From NCBI GenBank assembly GCA_018222805.1, contig JAAEZQ010000001.1:310001-374000 (forward strand): a DNA stretch of 64,000 nt, read 5' to 3'. This DNA comes from Vibrionaceae bacterium (lineage in GTDB: Bacteria > Pseudomonadota > Gammaproteobacteria > Enterobacterales > Vibrionaceae). The first letter of the stretch is position 1; every line of letters begins with the position of its first letter. The translations under genes were made by a program, and so were the position numbers. Shown here one piece after another: positions 27,407-35,716 of this stretch. The notes beneath the pieces are model-generated. The model was not told the origin of the DNA. It did no database searches and was given only the letters and a program-made list of their open reading frames with translations.

Positions 27407-28717
27407 TTAACGATAGATAACTTTTCGTCTGCCAGCTGCTAAAAGTAGCATCAACAATAAGTACATGTAACCCACAGTACCACCGCTACTGTCGTCTTCG
27501 TCATCTTCACAGCCAAAAACAACATATTGGCCATCAATATAGGCGTTACACTCTTCAGTGTCTGTCACTTCTTCCTCTGTCACTGAGTCGCCCTCTTCAC
27601 CTTCAGTCACCGTATCTTCACCTTCCTCAGCTTCCTCTTTAATAACCAGAAAGTCAGGCTTAGTAATTACGGCCTCAGGCGGTTGCTCACTGTCAAGGTA
27701 CGAGTCAATCCAGTCGGTGTAATACGAAACGTTAGTGTACCAAGTTGGCAAGGTTACAGAACTACAGACGCTATTTATAATTGGGCCAGCACTGATAATA
27801 CCAACTTGCGTAAAACTCAGACCATCGCTGCTTGGCAGTAATAAAGGGCCACCTGTATCGCCTAAACAGGCACCATTACCAAATATGTTGTCACCGATAG
27901 GAAAACTTTGAGTAGGCAACGTACATAGCTTCGTAGGGTCTAGAGGAGATTCAATATATTGTGGTAGTTCTTCAGCCGATTCAAGACGTTCATAGCACAG
28001 TGGGATTGGATAAAAGGATACGTCCGTTTCTCTCATGATCGTGTCATCTTCACCTGTCCCCCAACCTGCAACTTTTACATTTGGTTCTGGATCTGAAGAG
28101 TCCCACATGTCTTCTAGGTCGGATAAGGTTGCGTCACTCACACTATTACCTAAGCTCACAATGTCCACGACACTGGAAGGGAAATCTCGTTCAACATAAA
28201 GCAAAGCAAGGTCATTCTGGTATGCTGTTGATTCGAGAACCATCAGCTCAGTATCACCGGTGTTACCTGTCGTATCTGTTGTTTCTACGGTAAAAGACTG
28301 CTCTGGATAATAGTCAGGATGTATCACCACGTGAGTGACCTTATAGATGTCAGATATATCAACATTAGATAAGTCATACTTATCAGTAGATTGATAATAC
28401 TTTCCAACTGTTATCGATATTTCTTTAGGTTTGGCGACATCGTATAGCGTAAAAACATCCGAATTTTCGCTGCTATCTTCCAAGCTAGCGCTAGAAGCAA
28501 CCAAACAATGAGCTGCCGTTAACACCCAGCGGTCACCGACAATGGTCCCTCCGCAAGAATGGTCCTCGGCAAAAATACTGGCTCGTACCGATACTAAAAA
28601 AGAGAAATTATTTCCTTTTTCTAGCTCTTCGAGCTCAACATTATCTCCACCAACAATCGCATATGTTGGTACACTGATCAAAAGTGAGGCAACTAGCGGT
28701 GCCCATTTATTTCTCAT
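27407..28717 (-). CDS. Trypsin-like serine protease homologue with GlyGly-CTERM-like tail and Thr in the serine position
   Basis: 436 residues from the ATG at 28717 (AAGGAGG upstream). A signal peptide (residues 1-20, ending PTYA) is followed directly by IVGG, the mature N terminus of S1 proteases. The catalytic His is about residue 70 (TAAHC) and the Asp about 169 (NDLALL). The serine motif reads GDTGGP, so residue 288 is Thr, not Ser. An acidic region follows, then GG, a hydrophobic helix and a basic end (GRRKVIYR), matching GlyGly-CTERM/rhombosortase substrates. Probably exported to the cell surface. It may be catalytically weak or inactive. Confidence 0.88.
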   Translation of the reverse strand: MRNKWAPLVASLLISVPTYAIVGGDNVELEELEKGNNFSFLVSVRASIFAEDHSCGGTIVGDRWVLTAAHCLVASSASLEDSSENSDVFTLYDVAKPKEISITVGKYYQSTDKYDLSNVDISDIYKVTHVVIHPDYYPEQSFTVETTDTTGNTGDTELMVLESTAYQNDLALLYVERDFPSSVVDIVSLGNSVSDATLSDLEDMWDSSDPEPNVKVAGWGTGEDDTIMRETDVSFYPIPLCYERLESAEELPQYIESPLDPTKLCTLPTQSFPIGDNIFGNGACLGDTGGPLLLPSSDGLSFTQVGIISAGPIINSVCSSVTLPTWYTNVSYYTDWIDSYLDSEQPPEAVITKPDFLVIKEEAEEGEDTVTEGEEGDSVTEEEVTDTEECNAYIDGQYVVFGCEDDEDDSSGGTVGYMYLLLMLLLAAGRRKVIYR

Positions 28718-29526
28718 ACACTTTCCTCCTTGGATATACAAAGCTGACTGAGTATGAACGGACAACGCGGAATGCGCACCCACACACTTAGGCAATTAAT
28801 ATCATAAAATTATAAGCACATAGTTGATAACTAACTGCAACTTAAGTTGTAAAACAAAACTTGTTTCACATAATTCTAAGGTATGAGAATCCATTTCAAT
28901 CATTACACAGACTTGTGACTCGAAGTGCATAATCTATCTAATGGGTTAATGAACAACCTTAACCAGAAAGAATGATGAGATAATTGCTCGAAATTGCACT
29001 AGCAGCCATTAATACTGCCGTGAACGAAGATAAAAAACGTCCGCACTCAGGCGGGTTAAAAAACACATGTGCGGACATAACAACAACACAGTTCATGCTG
29101 GTGAACTGAAAAATAGGGGGCAATGAAAATCAACGAAACATGACTTCCAATAGCGATAGTATTGCGTCTCTTTGATTTTATATTGTTAGCTAAGGGTCAA
29201 TAATATTGCTGGAATAAATAAGGATAGTCAGGAAAACCAACCAATTAATCGTTTTAAAAACAAAATCAAACGTATAGCGATGCAATATAAATTGCACTTA
29301 TGTCTGGTATTAATGACGTTTATGTTTTCAAATTAGATTTAAAGTAGAAAAGTCGTTTTCCGGTGTTGATACTAATAATGCTAAACGTAACGTTTTGTTA
29401 ATCCGTTTTAGTATTGAGTGATAAACAGTCGTCATTGATGAATTAAAGTATGCGAGTTAATAGCAGAGCTTAATAGAAAACTGCGCACCAATGCTGTGAA
29501 TGGTACGCAGGATAAGATCATTGAGC
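28718..29526. other. Long intergenic region with two hairpins
   Basis: About 800 bases, no convincing ORF. The protease promoter lies at the left. Two inverted repeats are seen: GTCCGCAC ... GTGCGGAC (29039-29046 with 29069-29076) and CAGTTCA ... TGAACTG (29089-29095 with 29102-29108). The rest is AT-rich with no coding signal. Confidence 0.5.
29030..29076 (-). terminator. Terminator-like hairpin in the long intergenic region
   Basis: On the minus strand GTCCGCAC (29076-29069) pairs with GTGCGGAC (29046-29039) and is followed by GTTTTTTATC. The 22-base loop is larger than usual. It could end a transcript coming from the yghU side or an unannotated small RNA. Confidence 0.5.
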
Positions 29527-30384
29527 CTAAGATTTTAGTTTTAACGCTTTATCAATATCTTGTGCGCTATGTCTCTCAGCAAGATACTCACCTTCATCTC
29601 CCCAAGTTCGGTTAACTATACGACCACGTTTTACCGCTTCACGTTGATCAATCTCTTTTGCCCAACGAACCACATGCTCGTAGCTATTTACATCTAAAAA
29701 CTCAGCCGCGTCGTACGCTCGGCCCAAAACAAGATTGCCATACCATGGCCAAGTGGCAATATCCGCGATACTGTATTCGTCTCCACCTAAAAACTCACTC
29801 TTCGCTAAACGCTTATCCAAAACATCCAATTGACGTTTTGCTTCCATGGTAAATCGGTTGATGGGATACTCAAACTTTTCCGGTGCATAGGCGTAGAAGT
29901 GCCCGAAACCACCACCAAGATATGGAGCAGAGCCTTGCAGCCAGAACAGCCAGTTCATCACTTCCGCTCGCTTTGCTCCCTCTTTAGGTAAGAACAGACC
30001 AAATTTTTCAGCTAAATAGAAAAGAATGTTGCCAGATTCAAAAACATTTACCGACTCCTCGCCAGAGCGATCAACTAACGCAGGAATTTTTGAATTTGGG
30101 TTTACTGCGACAAATCCGGAACCAAACTGGTCGCTATCACCAATGTTGATCAAATGTGCATCGTATTCCGCCTCTTTCACACCAGCAGCCAGCAACTCTT
30201 CAAACATAATGGTGACTTTCTGACCGTTTGGTGTCCCCATTGAATACAGCTGAAATGGATGCTCACCAACGGGTAACTCTTGCTCATGACGTGCGCCAGA
30301 GTCCGGACGATTGATGTTTGCCCATTGGCCACCATTTTCACTATCGTTTGTCCAAACTTTTGGTGGTATGTACTTGTTTGACAT
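29527..30384 (-). CDS. yghU: Glutathione S-transferase family disulfide reductase YghU
   Basis: 285 residues, close to E. coli YghU throughout: LPVGEHPFQLYSMGTPNGQKVTI at the N terminus, VNPNSKIPAL with the glutathione-binding Pro (about residue 105), FESGNILFYLAEKFG, then the helical C domain ending in RGRIVNRTWGDEGE. YghU/Nu-class GSTs bind two glutathiones and reduce disulfides and organic hydroperoxides. Single gene. Confidence 0.95.
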   Translation of the reverse strand: MSNKYIPPKVWTNDSENGGQWANINRPDSGARHEQELPVGEHPFQLYSMGTPNGQKVTIMFEELLAAGVKEAEYDAHLINIGDSDQFGSGFVAVNPNSKIPALVDRSGEESVNVFESGNILFYLAEKFGLFLPKEGAKRAEVMNWLFWLQGSAPYLGGGFGHFYAYAPEKFEYPINRFTMEAKRQLDVLDKRLAKSEFLGGDEYSIADIATWPWYGNLVLGRAYDAAEFLDVNSYEHVVRWAKEIDQREAVKRGRIVNRTWGDEGEYLAERHSAQDIDKALKLKS

Positions 30385-30597
30385 TGTTATTCCTTATCGT
30401 GTTTGAATACGCCTTTAGTTGATAAGATCAGTAGTGTGTCACTCAATCCCGTATCTTGAATTCATTTGGATATAACAAGAATATTAGGTCGCAATAGTGA
30501 ATTTAAAGTCCGCCAGACAGGTTTGATTAGAACCTTTGGTTATGGGATTTTCTTTAGGGGTATAAGATAAATCAAACAGATAAAGTCAGGGACATAA

Positions 30598-30626
30598 AAA
30601 AGCCGCCCCATGAAGGGACGGCGTGG
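30598..30626 (-). terminator. Terminator after the SDR gene
   Basis: On the minus strand GCCGTCCC and GGGGCGGC (with one mismatch) form a stem followed by TTTTTTA, just past the SDR stop. Confidence 0.85.
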
Positions 30627-30631
30627 AGAGG

Positions 30632-31351
30632 CTACAAGACTAAGCCACCATCTATTTTCAGGACTTGTCCGGTGATGAACTCACTTTTATCCGATGCTAA
30701 AAAAGAAACACCATTCGCGATATCTTGCACTGAGCCCATTCGTCCTAGTGGTGTTTTACCTTCCATCATTTTGATTACTTTATCTGGCAGGTCTTTGGTC
30801 ATATCGGTAGCAATGAATCCAGGAGCAACACAATTCACACGTATTTGTGCGCCTTTTCGCGCGAGTTCTTTCGCCCATCCTTTGCTCATTGATATAACAC
30901 CACCCTTGCTAGCGGCATAGTTGCTCTGACCAATATTCCCATCAGTGCCGACAATAGAAGAAATATTAACAATGCTTCCAGAACCTTGATTTAACATTAC
31001 CGGAGCGACACTTTGAGTTAATAAAAATACCGCTTTGAGGTTTACATCAATGACGCTGTCCCAATCTTTCTCCAGCATATCCTGAAGTAAAGCATCTCGT
31101 GTAATACCCGCATTGTTCACGAGTACATCAACACGATGATGTTGCTGAATGATGCTCTCTACGACTTCATTAACCCCTTGGGGATCACACAGGTTAACTT
31201 GATAGCTTGTCAGTTGTGTTGACTGACCCCATTCGACCGGAGAGATATCTAACCCGATGACATAAAAGCCATCTTCCAGTAATTGTTCGCAAATCGCTCG
31301 TCCAATACCGCGAGCGGCACCAGTGACAATGGCTACTTTGTCATGTTTCAT
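30632..31351 (-). CDS. SDR-family ketoacyl reductase, FabG-like
   Basis: 239 residues. Short-chain dehydrogenase with the cofactor motif TGAARGIGRAI (residues about 10-20), NNAG, the catalytic Ser of VNISSIVG and the active-site YAASK tetrad. It resembles 3-oxoacyl-ACP reductase FabG and acetoacetyl-CoA reductase PhaB. No fatty-acid or PHB gene is adjacent, so the true substrate is open. A second SDR lies in the 43 kb operon. Confidence 0.88.
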   Translation of the reverse strand: MKHDKVAIVTGAARGIGRAICEQLLEDGFYVIGLDISPVEWGQSTQLTSYQVNLCDPQGVNEVVESIIQQHHRVDVLVNNAGITRDALLQDMLEKDWDSVIDVNLKAVFLLTQSVAPVMLNQGSGSIVNISSIVGTDGNIGQSNYAASKGGVISMSKGWAKELARKGAQIRVNCVAPGFIATDMTKDLPDKVIKMMEGKTPLGRMGSVQDIANGVSFLASDKSEFITGQVLKIDGGLVL

Positions 31352-31658
31352 CTTGGTGTTCCTATAAATTTAGAGAATACATCCTGCGCTTGAGCACTTG
31401 TTCCTGTATCCTCTTTTGCTTCTCGTTCTCGTACGCCTTTGCGTCGCTAGTAAAACTATAGATAAATTCTAAGAGCGAGTTGTGAGCGATCCGATACAAT
31501 TAGTCAGTATTTTTTCAGTACACCAGGCAATCGGAGCTTTGGACTCGTCCTTTTCCAGCAAATTTTCATACACTCTTTATGTGGGTTTTATGCCGGTTTA
31601 GGGTGTGACACGTATAGTAAGAATACGTTCTGCTAAAAATAGGTCTCGGAATTTCAGC
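31352..31658. other. Intergenic region between divergent genes
   Basis: About 300 bases between the SDR and cupin genes. I see T-rich stretches and a possible promoter before the cupin gene, but no ORF, repeat or structured RNA that I can support. Confidence 0.4.
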
Positions 31659-32309
31659 ATGTTGAATATGAATTTTACTCAGAGAATTGTGATTGACACA
31701 ACTCAGCAAGAATGGCTTTCCAGCCCAGCTAAAGGCGTTTGGCGTAAACCATTAGAGCGTGAAGCTAAAGAATCAGGGCACACCACCAGTATTGTAAAAT
31801 ATGAAGCTGGGTCACACTTTGCGACGCATTACCACCCGCTCGGTGAGGAAATTTTAGTGCTTAAAGGCGTGTTTTCTGATGAAAATGGCGATTACCCTGC
31901 TGGGACTTATATTCGTAATCCGCCAGGTAGCCATCATGCTCCTTTCAGTAAAGAAGGCTGTGTTATTTTGGTAAAACTAAACCAGTTTGCTCCTCAAGAT
32001 CTCACGGAAGTGCGCATCAATACCAATAAGAAAGAGTGGCTACCCGGAATTGGTGGCCTGCAAGTGATGCCTCTACATGAATTTGAAGATGAACGTGTTG
32101 CGCTAGTGAAATGGCCAAAAGGAGAACAGTTCCAACCACACCCACACTTTGGTGGTGAGGAAATCTTAGTTTTATCAGGCGAGTTTAAAGATGAATTCGG
32201 TATCTACCCCAAGCATACCTGGATGCGAAATCCACATTTAAGTGAACACACGCCATTTGTAGCAGAAGAAACGGTGATTTGGGTCAAGACTGGACATTTG
32301 CCTGTTTAA
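31659..32309 (+). CDS. Double-cupin protein (ChrR-like cupin domain)
   Basis: 216 residues from the ATG at 31659; an alternative start is at 31668, and the frame opens at 31605. Two tandem cupin domains: FATHYHPLGEEILVLKG (residues about 48-64) and FQPHPHFGGEEILVLSGEF (about 150-168), each with the metal-type HxH...E pattern. The repeats resemble the ChrR/anti-sigma cupin domain, without its N-terminal sigma-binding domain. A sensor or enzyme role cannot be chosen. Single gene. Confidence 0.8.
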   Translation: MLNMNFTQRIVIDTTQQEWLSSPAKGVWRKPLEREAKESGHTTSIVKYEAGSHFATHYHPLGEEILVLKGVFSDENGDYPAGTYIRNPPGSHHAPFSKEGCVILVKLNQFAPQDLTEVRINTNKKEWLPGIGGLQVMPLHEFEDERVALVKWPKGEQFQPHPHFGGEEILVLSGEFKDEFGIYPKHTWMRNPHLSEHTPFVAEETVIWVKTGHLPV

Positions 32310-32314
32310 AAATG

Positions 32315-32341
32315 AAAAAGGCTCGTATACATATACGAGCC
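32315..32341 (-). terminator. Terminator between the cupin and YdcH-type genes
   Basis: GGCTCGTAT and ATACGAGCC form a long stem with a T run on the minus strand (for the YdcH-type gene) and A-rich sequence on the plus side. Confidence 0.88.
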
Positions 32342-32357
32342 GATACTCATTAGTTGG

Positions 32358-32597
32358 CTATGCCCCCATGATTTTGGAATGTAACCAATCTTTCAGTTCA
32401 GCACGATTATGCTTCAGTATATTCATTTCGTGATCATCAATTGGGTTACCTTGCAGTTCCAAAACACGTATTTCTTTATCCAAGGCGTTGTAGTTTCTCA
32501 CGTTTTCAGCAAAGGATGCATCATTTGCTGACAGATGGGAAATGGTATCCAAATGTTCTGGAAATTCATGAGTTAATGAGTGATTTTCACCTAACAT
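32358..32597 (-). CDS. YdcH/DUF465 family small protein
   Basis: 79 residues from the ATG at 32597 (AGAGGT upstream). DUF465 features are clear: HEFPEHLDTI near the N terminus, a helical FAENVRNYNALDKEIRVLE block, and KHNRAELKDWL. These small helical-hairpin proteins are of unknown function. The frame extends further upstream but without family resemblance. Confidence 0.88.
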   Translation of the reverse strand: MLGENHSLTHEFPEHLDTISHLSANDASFAENVRNYNALDKEIRVLELQGNPIDDHEMNILKHNRAELKDWLHSKIMGA

Positions 32598-33115
32598 ATA
32601 GACCTCTTGGTGGATGGTTGATGTATATGTTTGCTCATATTTTAAGCAATGCATTAATAAACATAGCATTACATCGGGCAATATATCGTCGAATTGCCCA
32701 CACTTTTACTTACTCATAACCTAAAGAAAACCAAAGTCCAGATCACAATTGCTCTCAGAGTTGCTAGCAAGTCAGTTCGCTAAAAAGTTCCTTCGGAATA
32801 ATTTATTTTTTCCTTCAAATCAACTTTCTACAGTAAGTGTCTGTTTTTATTCACGCCTAAACAAATGACGTAATTTCTTCCTCTGCTCACACATTTGATG
32901 GTTCTAAAAGTTAGGTCTATCTTTCAAACAAAGGCATCAACTTTCTAGCATTAATGCCCTCTAATTCAAGCACTTTTGTAAGTGTCGAGGACGTAACTAT
33001 AACAAGGTAACCTGCTACGAAGAGTTGATCACAACCATTCTGAAAGTCGCGAAACCAAACTGGTCGATTAAGAAAAAATCCTCCTATCGCGCTAAGCTAC
33101 AGAGGGGTTATCAGG
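32598..33115. other. Intergenic region before the unknown secreted protein
   Basis: About 500 bases with no supported ORF. The last 30 bases carry a GAGGGG ribosome site before the ATG. I checked by eye for a c-di-GMP (GEMM) riboswitch and saw none. Confidence 0.45.
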
Positions 33116-34144
33116 ATGAACATTCGAATAACAAAAGTACTCTTCATTACGGGCTTGGCTGTCCTAATTTCCTATTTTCCCGTTTACTACTCATACGCGG
33201 CAACGTCGCCAAACTGCAACAACATATTGGCAACCAACCGAACGTCAGTCTCACAAAAAATGGTAGTGTTACTCGGTCAGGATATTACGAAATCTAACCG
33301 CATCACTACCGTCATTCCGACAGCGAAAAATCCGTTCGTAACGGAAGAACTTGTATCGGTTTCTAATGACGTTTCGCCCAATGGCCGCTATCCCAAACGT
33401 ACACTCAAAGACATTCACAGGATGAGATCAAATTTAAATCTGGCCGCGAAGGAAGCAGAGCGATTGAAAGGCACCTATGAGCTGGCATTGATCAGCCTTG
33501 TCGATGGTTACTGTCAGTTTTCAAATCATAAACTGACCCAGCATGCAAAAATAGATTTTGATCATTTAGAAGGCCTAACTCTTTATTCTATTCCTGCTCT
33601 AATAGCGATGGCAGATCAGTCTTACGCTATGGTCAAAAAGCAAAGCAATAAACAACCGAGCGAATCAAATAAACGTAATAACGACCAGCAAAACAACGAA
33701 GAAGGTTCTAGCGCCGTTGCTGCGGCGAGCTATCAAAACGATAACGTGATGGTGAAAGTGGAAGACTTTGACGGTTCCAACGTAACTTTCTCAGTGACGA
33801 ATATCGGCGCTCAGGGCGAGTTAGAGCCTCAATTCAATACGTTTAGTGCTTATCGTAATGAAAGCGGAAACCTTCTATACAGGCCTGAGTCTCTACTCAG
33901 TATTGAAGATACTGATGGTAACAGTTTACCAACAATAGGCATTGCGGAGCTCTCTTCTCAAGGTAGTAAGCGTTTATCTATTTCACCTGGAGAAACTCGA
34001 ACGTTCATCACACAACTTGTGCAAAAAGCACCAGAACATGCCCAATTAAGAATAGAATTTCCAGCTAGGGCGCTGAATACAGATCAGTCTTTCTCGTTGT
34101 CATTTACCGACTTAATCGCTATCGCAACGGCTGACATACATTAG
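33116..34144 (+). CDS. Secreted protein of unknown function
   Basis: 342 residues. A signal peptide (residues 1-28, hydrophobic, ending YSYA) is followed by a helical domain (about 60-185) with conserved-looking DIHRMRSNLNLAAKEAERL. Next is a low-complexity linker rich in Asn, Gln, Lys and Ser (about 187-205), then a predicted beta-rich C-terminal domain (about 210-342) with ISPGETRTFI near the end. Two cysteines, after the signal peptide (CNN) and in the GYCQ segment, could form a disulfide. No family recognised. Probably periplasmic or surface; no lipobox. Confidence 0.75.
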   Translation: MNIRITKVLFITGLAVLISYFPVYYSYAATSPNCNNILATNRTSVSQKMVVLLGQDITKSNRITTVIPTAKNPFVTEELVSVSNDVSPNGRYPKRTLKDIHRMRSNLNLAAKEAERLKGTYELALISLVDGYCQFSNHKLTQHAKIDFDHLEGLTLYSIPALIAMADQSYAMVKKQSNKQPSESNKRNNDQQNNEEGSSAVAAASYQNDNVMVKVEDFDGSNVTFSVTNIGAQGELEPQFNTFSAYRNESGNLLYRPESLLSIEDTDGNSLPTIGIAELSSQGSKRLSISPGETRTFITQLVQKAPEHAQLRIEFPARALNTDQSFSLSFTDLIAIATADIH

Positions 34145-34301
34145 TCAAAAGTAGAGACGAAACTAACTAGAGCGAACAAAGCAGGCTCAACCAGCCTGCT
34201 TTGATAATTCAATGGGACAAACACCCTAAACAGAGAGGTGCTAACTTCTTTGTATCTGAGATAAAACGTAAAGCGTTAAGTTAAAAAGTGAGGGATAGTA
34301 T

Positions 34302-35012
34302 TTGGCTTCTAAGAATAAATTGATTCGTTATGTCGCAACGGAAGTCTCTGATGTTTTTGATAAAGAAGATGAACTGATAGCCCAGGTTCAATCTAATCAG
34401 CTGTCGCAAGTCTTGCTACTCTGGCAAGTCAAAAGCCCGACATTGGTGCTGCCAGCGGGGAGGAAATGGCCTGTCTCGGAACAATTGCAACGCGCTTTAG
34501 ACAATACCGGCTGGAAGCTATTCTCTCGCAAAACTGGCGGTGCTCCAGTTCCTCAAGTTCCGGGAATCATCAACCTCTCTCACATCTATCATTGGCCAGA
34601 TTCAGAGCCCTACGACATAAAAAAGGCGTATCTGGATTTATGTGCCATATTAACGGCATTTTTTGAACAGCTTGGCGTTAAAGTCGATGTACACGCTACG
34701 CCTTATTCATACTGTGATGGTGAGTACAATTTGAATATTGAAGGGCAAAAAATCGTCGGTACCGCACAACGCGTGTTGCTTAAAAAAGGCGGTGGAAAAG
34801 TCGTCTTGTCCCAAGCTTGCATCCTGATTGATGCAAATGTCGACACAATCGTTGAGCCAGTGCGACTGTGTAACCAACTTTGTGGTCACAGCGATGATAT
34901 TCGTGGAGAAGTACACACCCCACTGTTCGATCACATCGCAGATAGGCCAGCTGTTGACGCACTATTTCAGCGACTAACCAGTACTTTTTTAGAACAAGCC
35001 AAACGCACGTAG
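34302..35012 (+). CDS. Lipoate-protein ligase-like (BPL/LplA/LipB superfamily) protein
   Basis: 236 residues starting at a TTG with GAGGG upstream. The LplA-like fold signature is visible in order: LLLWQVKSPTLVLPAG, the substrate-loop equivalent FSRKTGGAPVPQVPGIINLS (about residue 80-99) and DGEYNLNIEGQKIVGTAQR (about 142-160) with the catalytic-lysine position. Shorter than LplA (about 337) and lacking its C-terminal domain. It could attach or transfer lipoate or octanoate, or a related group, but the substrate is unclear. No lipoylated-enzyme gene is adjacent. Confidence 0.8.
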   Translation: MASKNKLIRYVATEVSDVFDKEDELIAQVQSNQLSQVLLLWQVKSPTLVLPAGRKWPVSEQLQRALDNTGWKLFSRKTGGAPVPQVPGIINLSHIYHWPDSEPYDIKKAYLDLCAILTAFFEQLGVKVDVHATPYSYCDGEYNLNIEGQKIVGTAQRVLLKKGGGKVVLSQACILIDANVDTIVEPVRLCNQLCGHSDDIRGEVHTPLFDHIADRPAVDALFQRLTSTFLEQAKRT

Positions 35013-35015
35013 CTT

Positions 35016-35044
35016 AAAAAGGAGCAAGATGTGAATCCTGCTCC
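35016..35044 (-). terminator. Terminator between the lipoate-ligase-like and VOC genes
   Basis: GGAGCA-A-GAT and ATC-C-TGCTCC pair, with TTTTT following on the minus strand, the side that ends the VOC gene. Confidence 0.75.
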
Positions 35045-35060
35045 AAACGCTATATATTAG

Positions 35061-35489
35061 TTAGTGAGAATAATCATTGCGCTCACTAAGCACATCAGAG
35101 AAGTACTCGATAAACTCAAACTGCATGCCGTGATCTTCCATATAGTAGACATTCTTTCTGAACGGGTGCTCATCACCTCTATGATCCAGCTCGTACCCTG
35201 CGAGCCTTAGCCGTTCGATGAGCTCCTCTACATTTGGTACCACAATCCCAACATGTTTAACGCCGGTAAATTGCGATGTCCAATGATTCGCTTCTCCTTT
35301 TCCACCTGAGGAGATCGCAATATAAGAATGGTCGTCACCAACGTGAAACCATTCAATAGAGCGACCAAACCAATTATCAACTTTTCCGCCGCCACGTACT
35401 GTCCACTCAGGAACCGCCGAGATTAAAAATTGAACGGTCTTTTGTGCATCGACTACTGAGATATTGGCGTGTTCAACGTAACTTTTCAT
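35061..35489 (-). CDS. VOC-family (glyoxalase/bleomycin-resistance fold) protein
   Basis: 142 residues, one vicinal-oxygen-chelate domain: the start YVEHANISVVDAQKTVQFL and the end KNVYYMEDHGMQFEFIEY match the beta-alpha-beta repeats, with metal-ligand candidates His8, His near GVKHVGIVV and Glu near the C terminus. Catalytic role unknown. Confidence 0.88.
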   Translation of the reverse strand: MKSYVEHANISVVDAQKTVQFLISAVPEWTVRGGGKVDNWFGRSIEWFHVGDDHSYIAISSGGKGEANHWTSQFTGVKHVGIVVPNVEELIERLRLAGYELDHRGDEHPFRKNVYYMEDHGMQFEFIEYFSDVLSERNDYSH

Positions 35490-35716
35490 CTGTGTTTTCC
35501 TTTTTTCTTCTCGCTTTCATATCCTTACTGCACACTCTAGAACCTCAAGCTAAGTTGAGGTAAAGGTCGATTTTTAATCTGGCTATAAAAATGAGATGGC
35601 GATCAAATACGGAATTAGTTGAAGCTAGCGCACAAAAGCCTCAGAATGTCGCACTTTTCGTATCGAAACTAATTTCGACGCGCTGTTATATAACTCGACA
35701 ATTGAGAATCATACAT

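Noticed and set aside
27407..28717. Frameshift causing the GDTGGP change
   Set aside because: The reading frame is intact on both sides (GACLG before, PLLLPS after), so this is a single-codon change, not a frameshift.
32720..33115. c-di-GMP (GEMM) riboswitch upstream of the secreted protein
   Set aside because: None of the conserved GEMM pieces could be found by eye.
35591..35716. N-terminal extension of RhlE from the upstream ATG
   Set aside because: The 42 residues are not helicase-like; the Q motif follows the ATG at 35717 as in the family.
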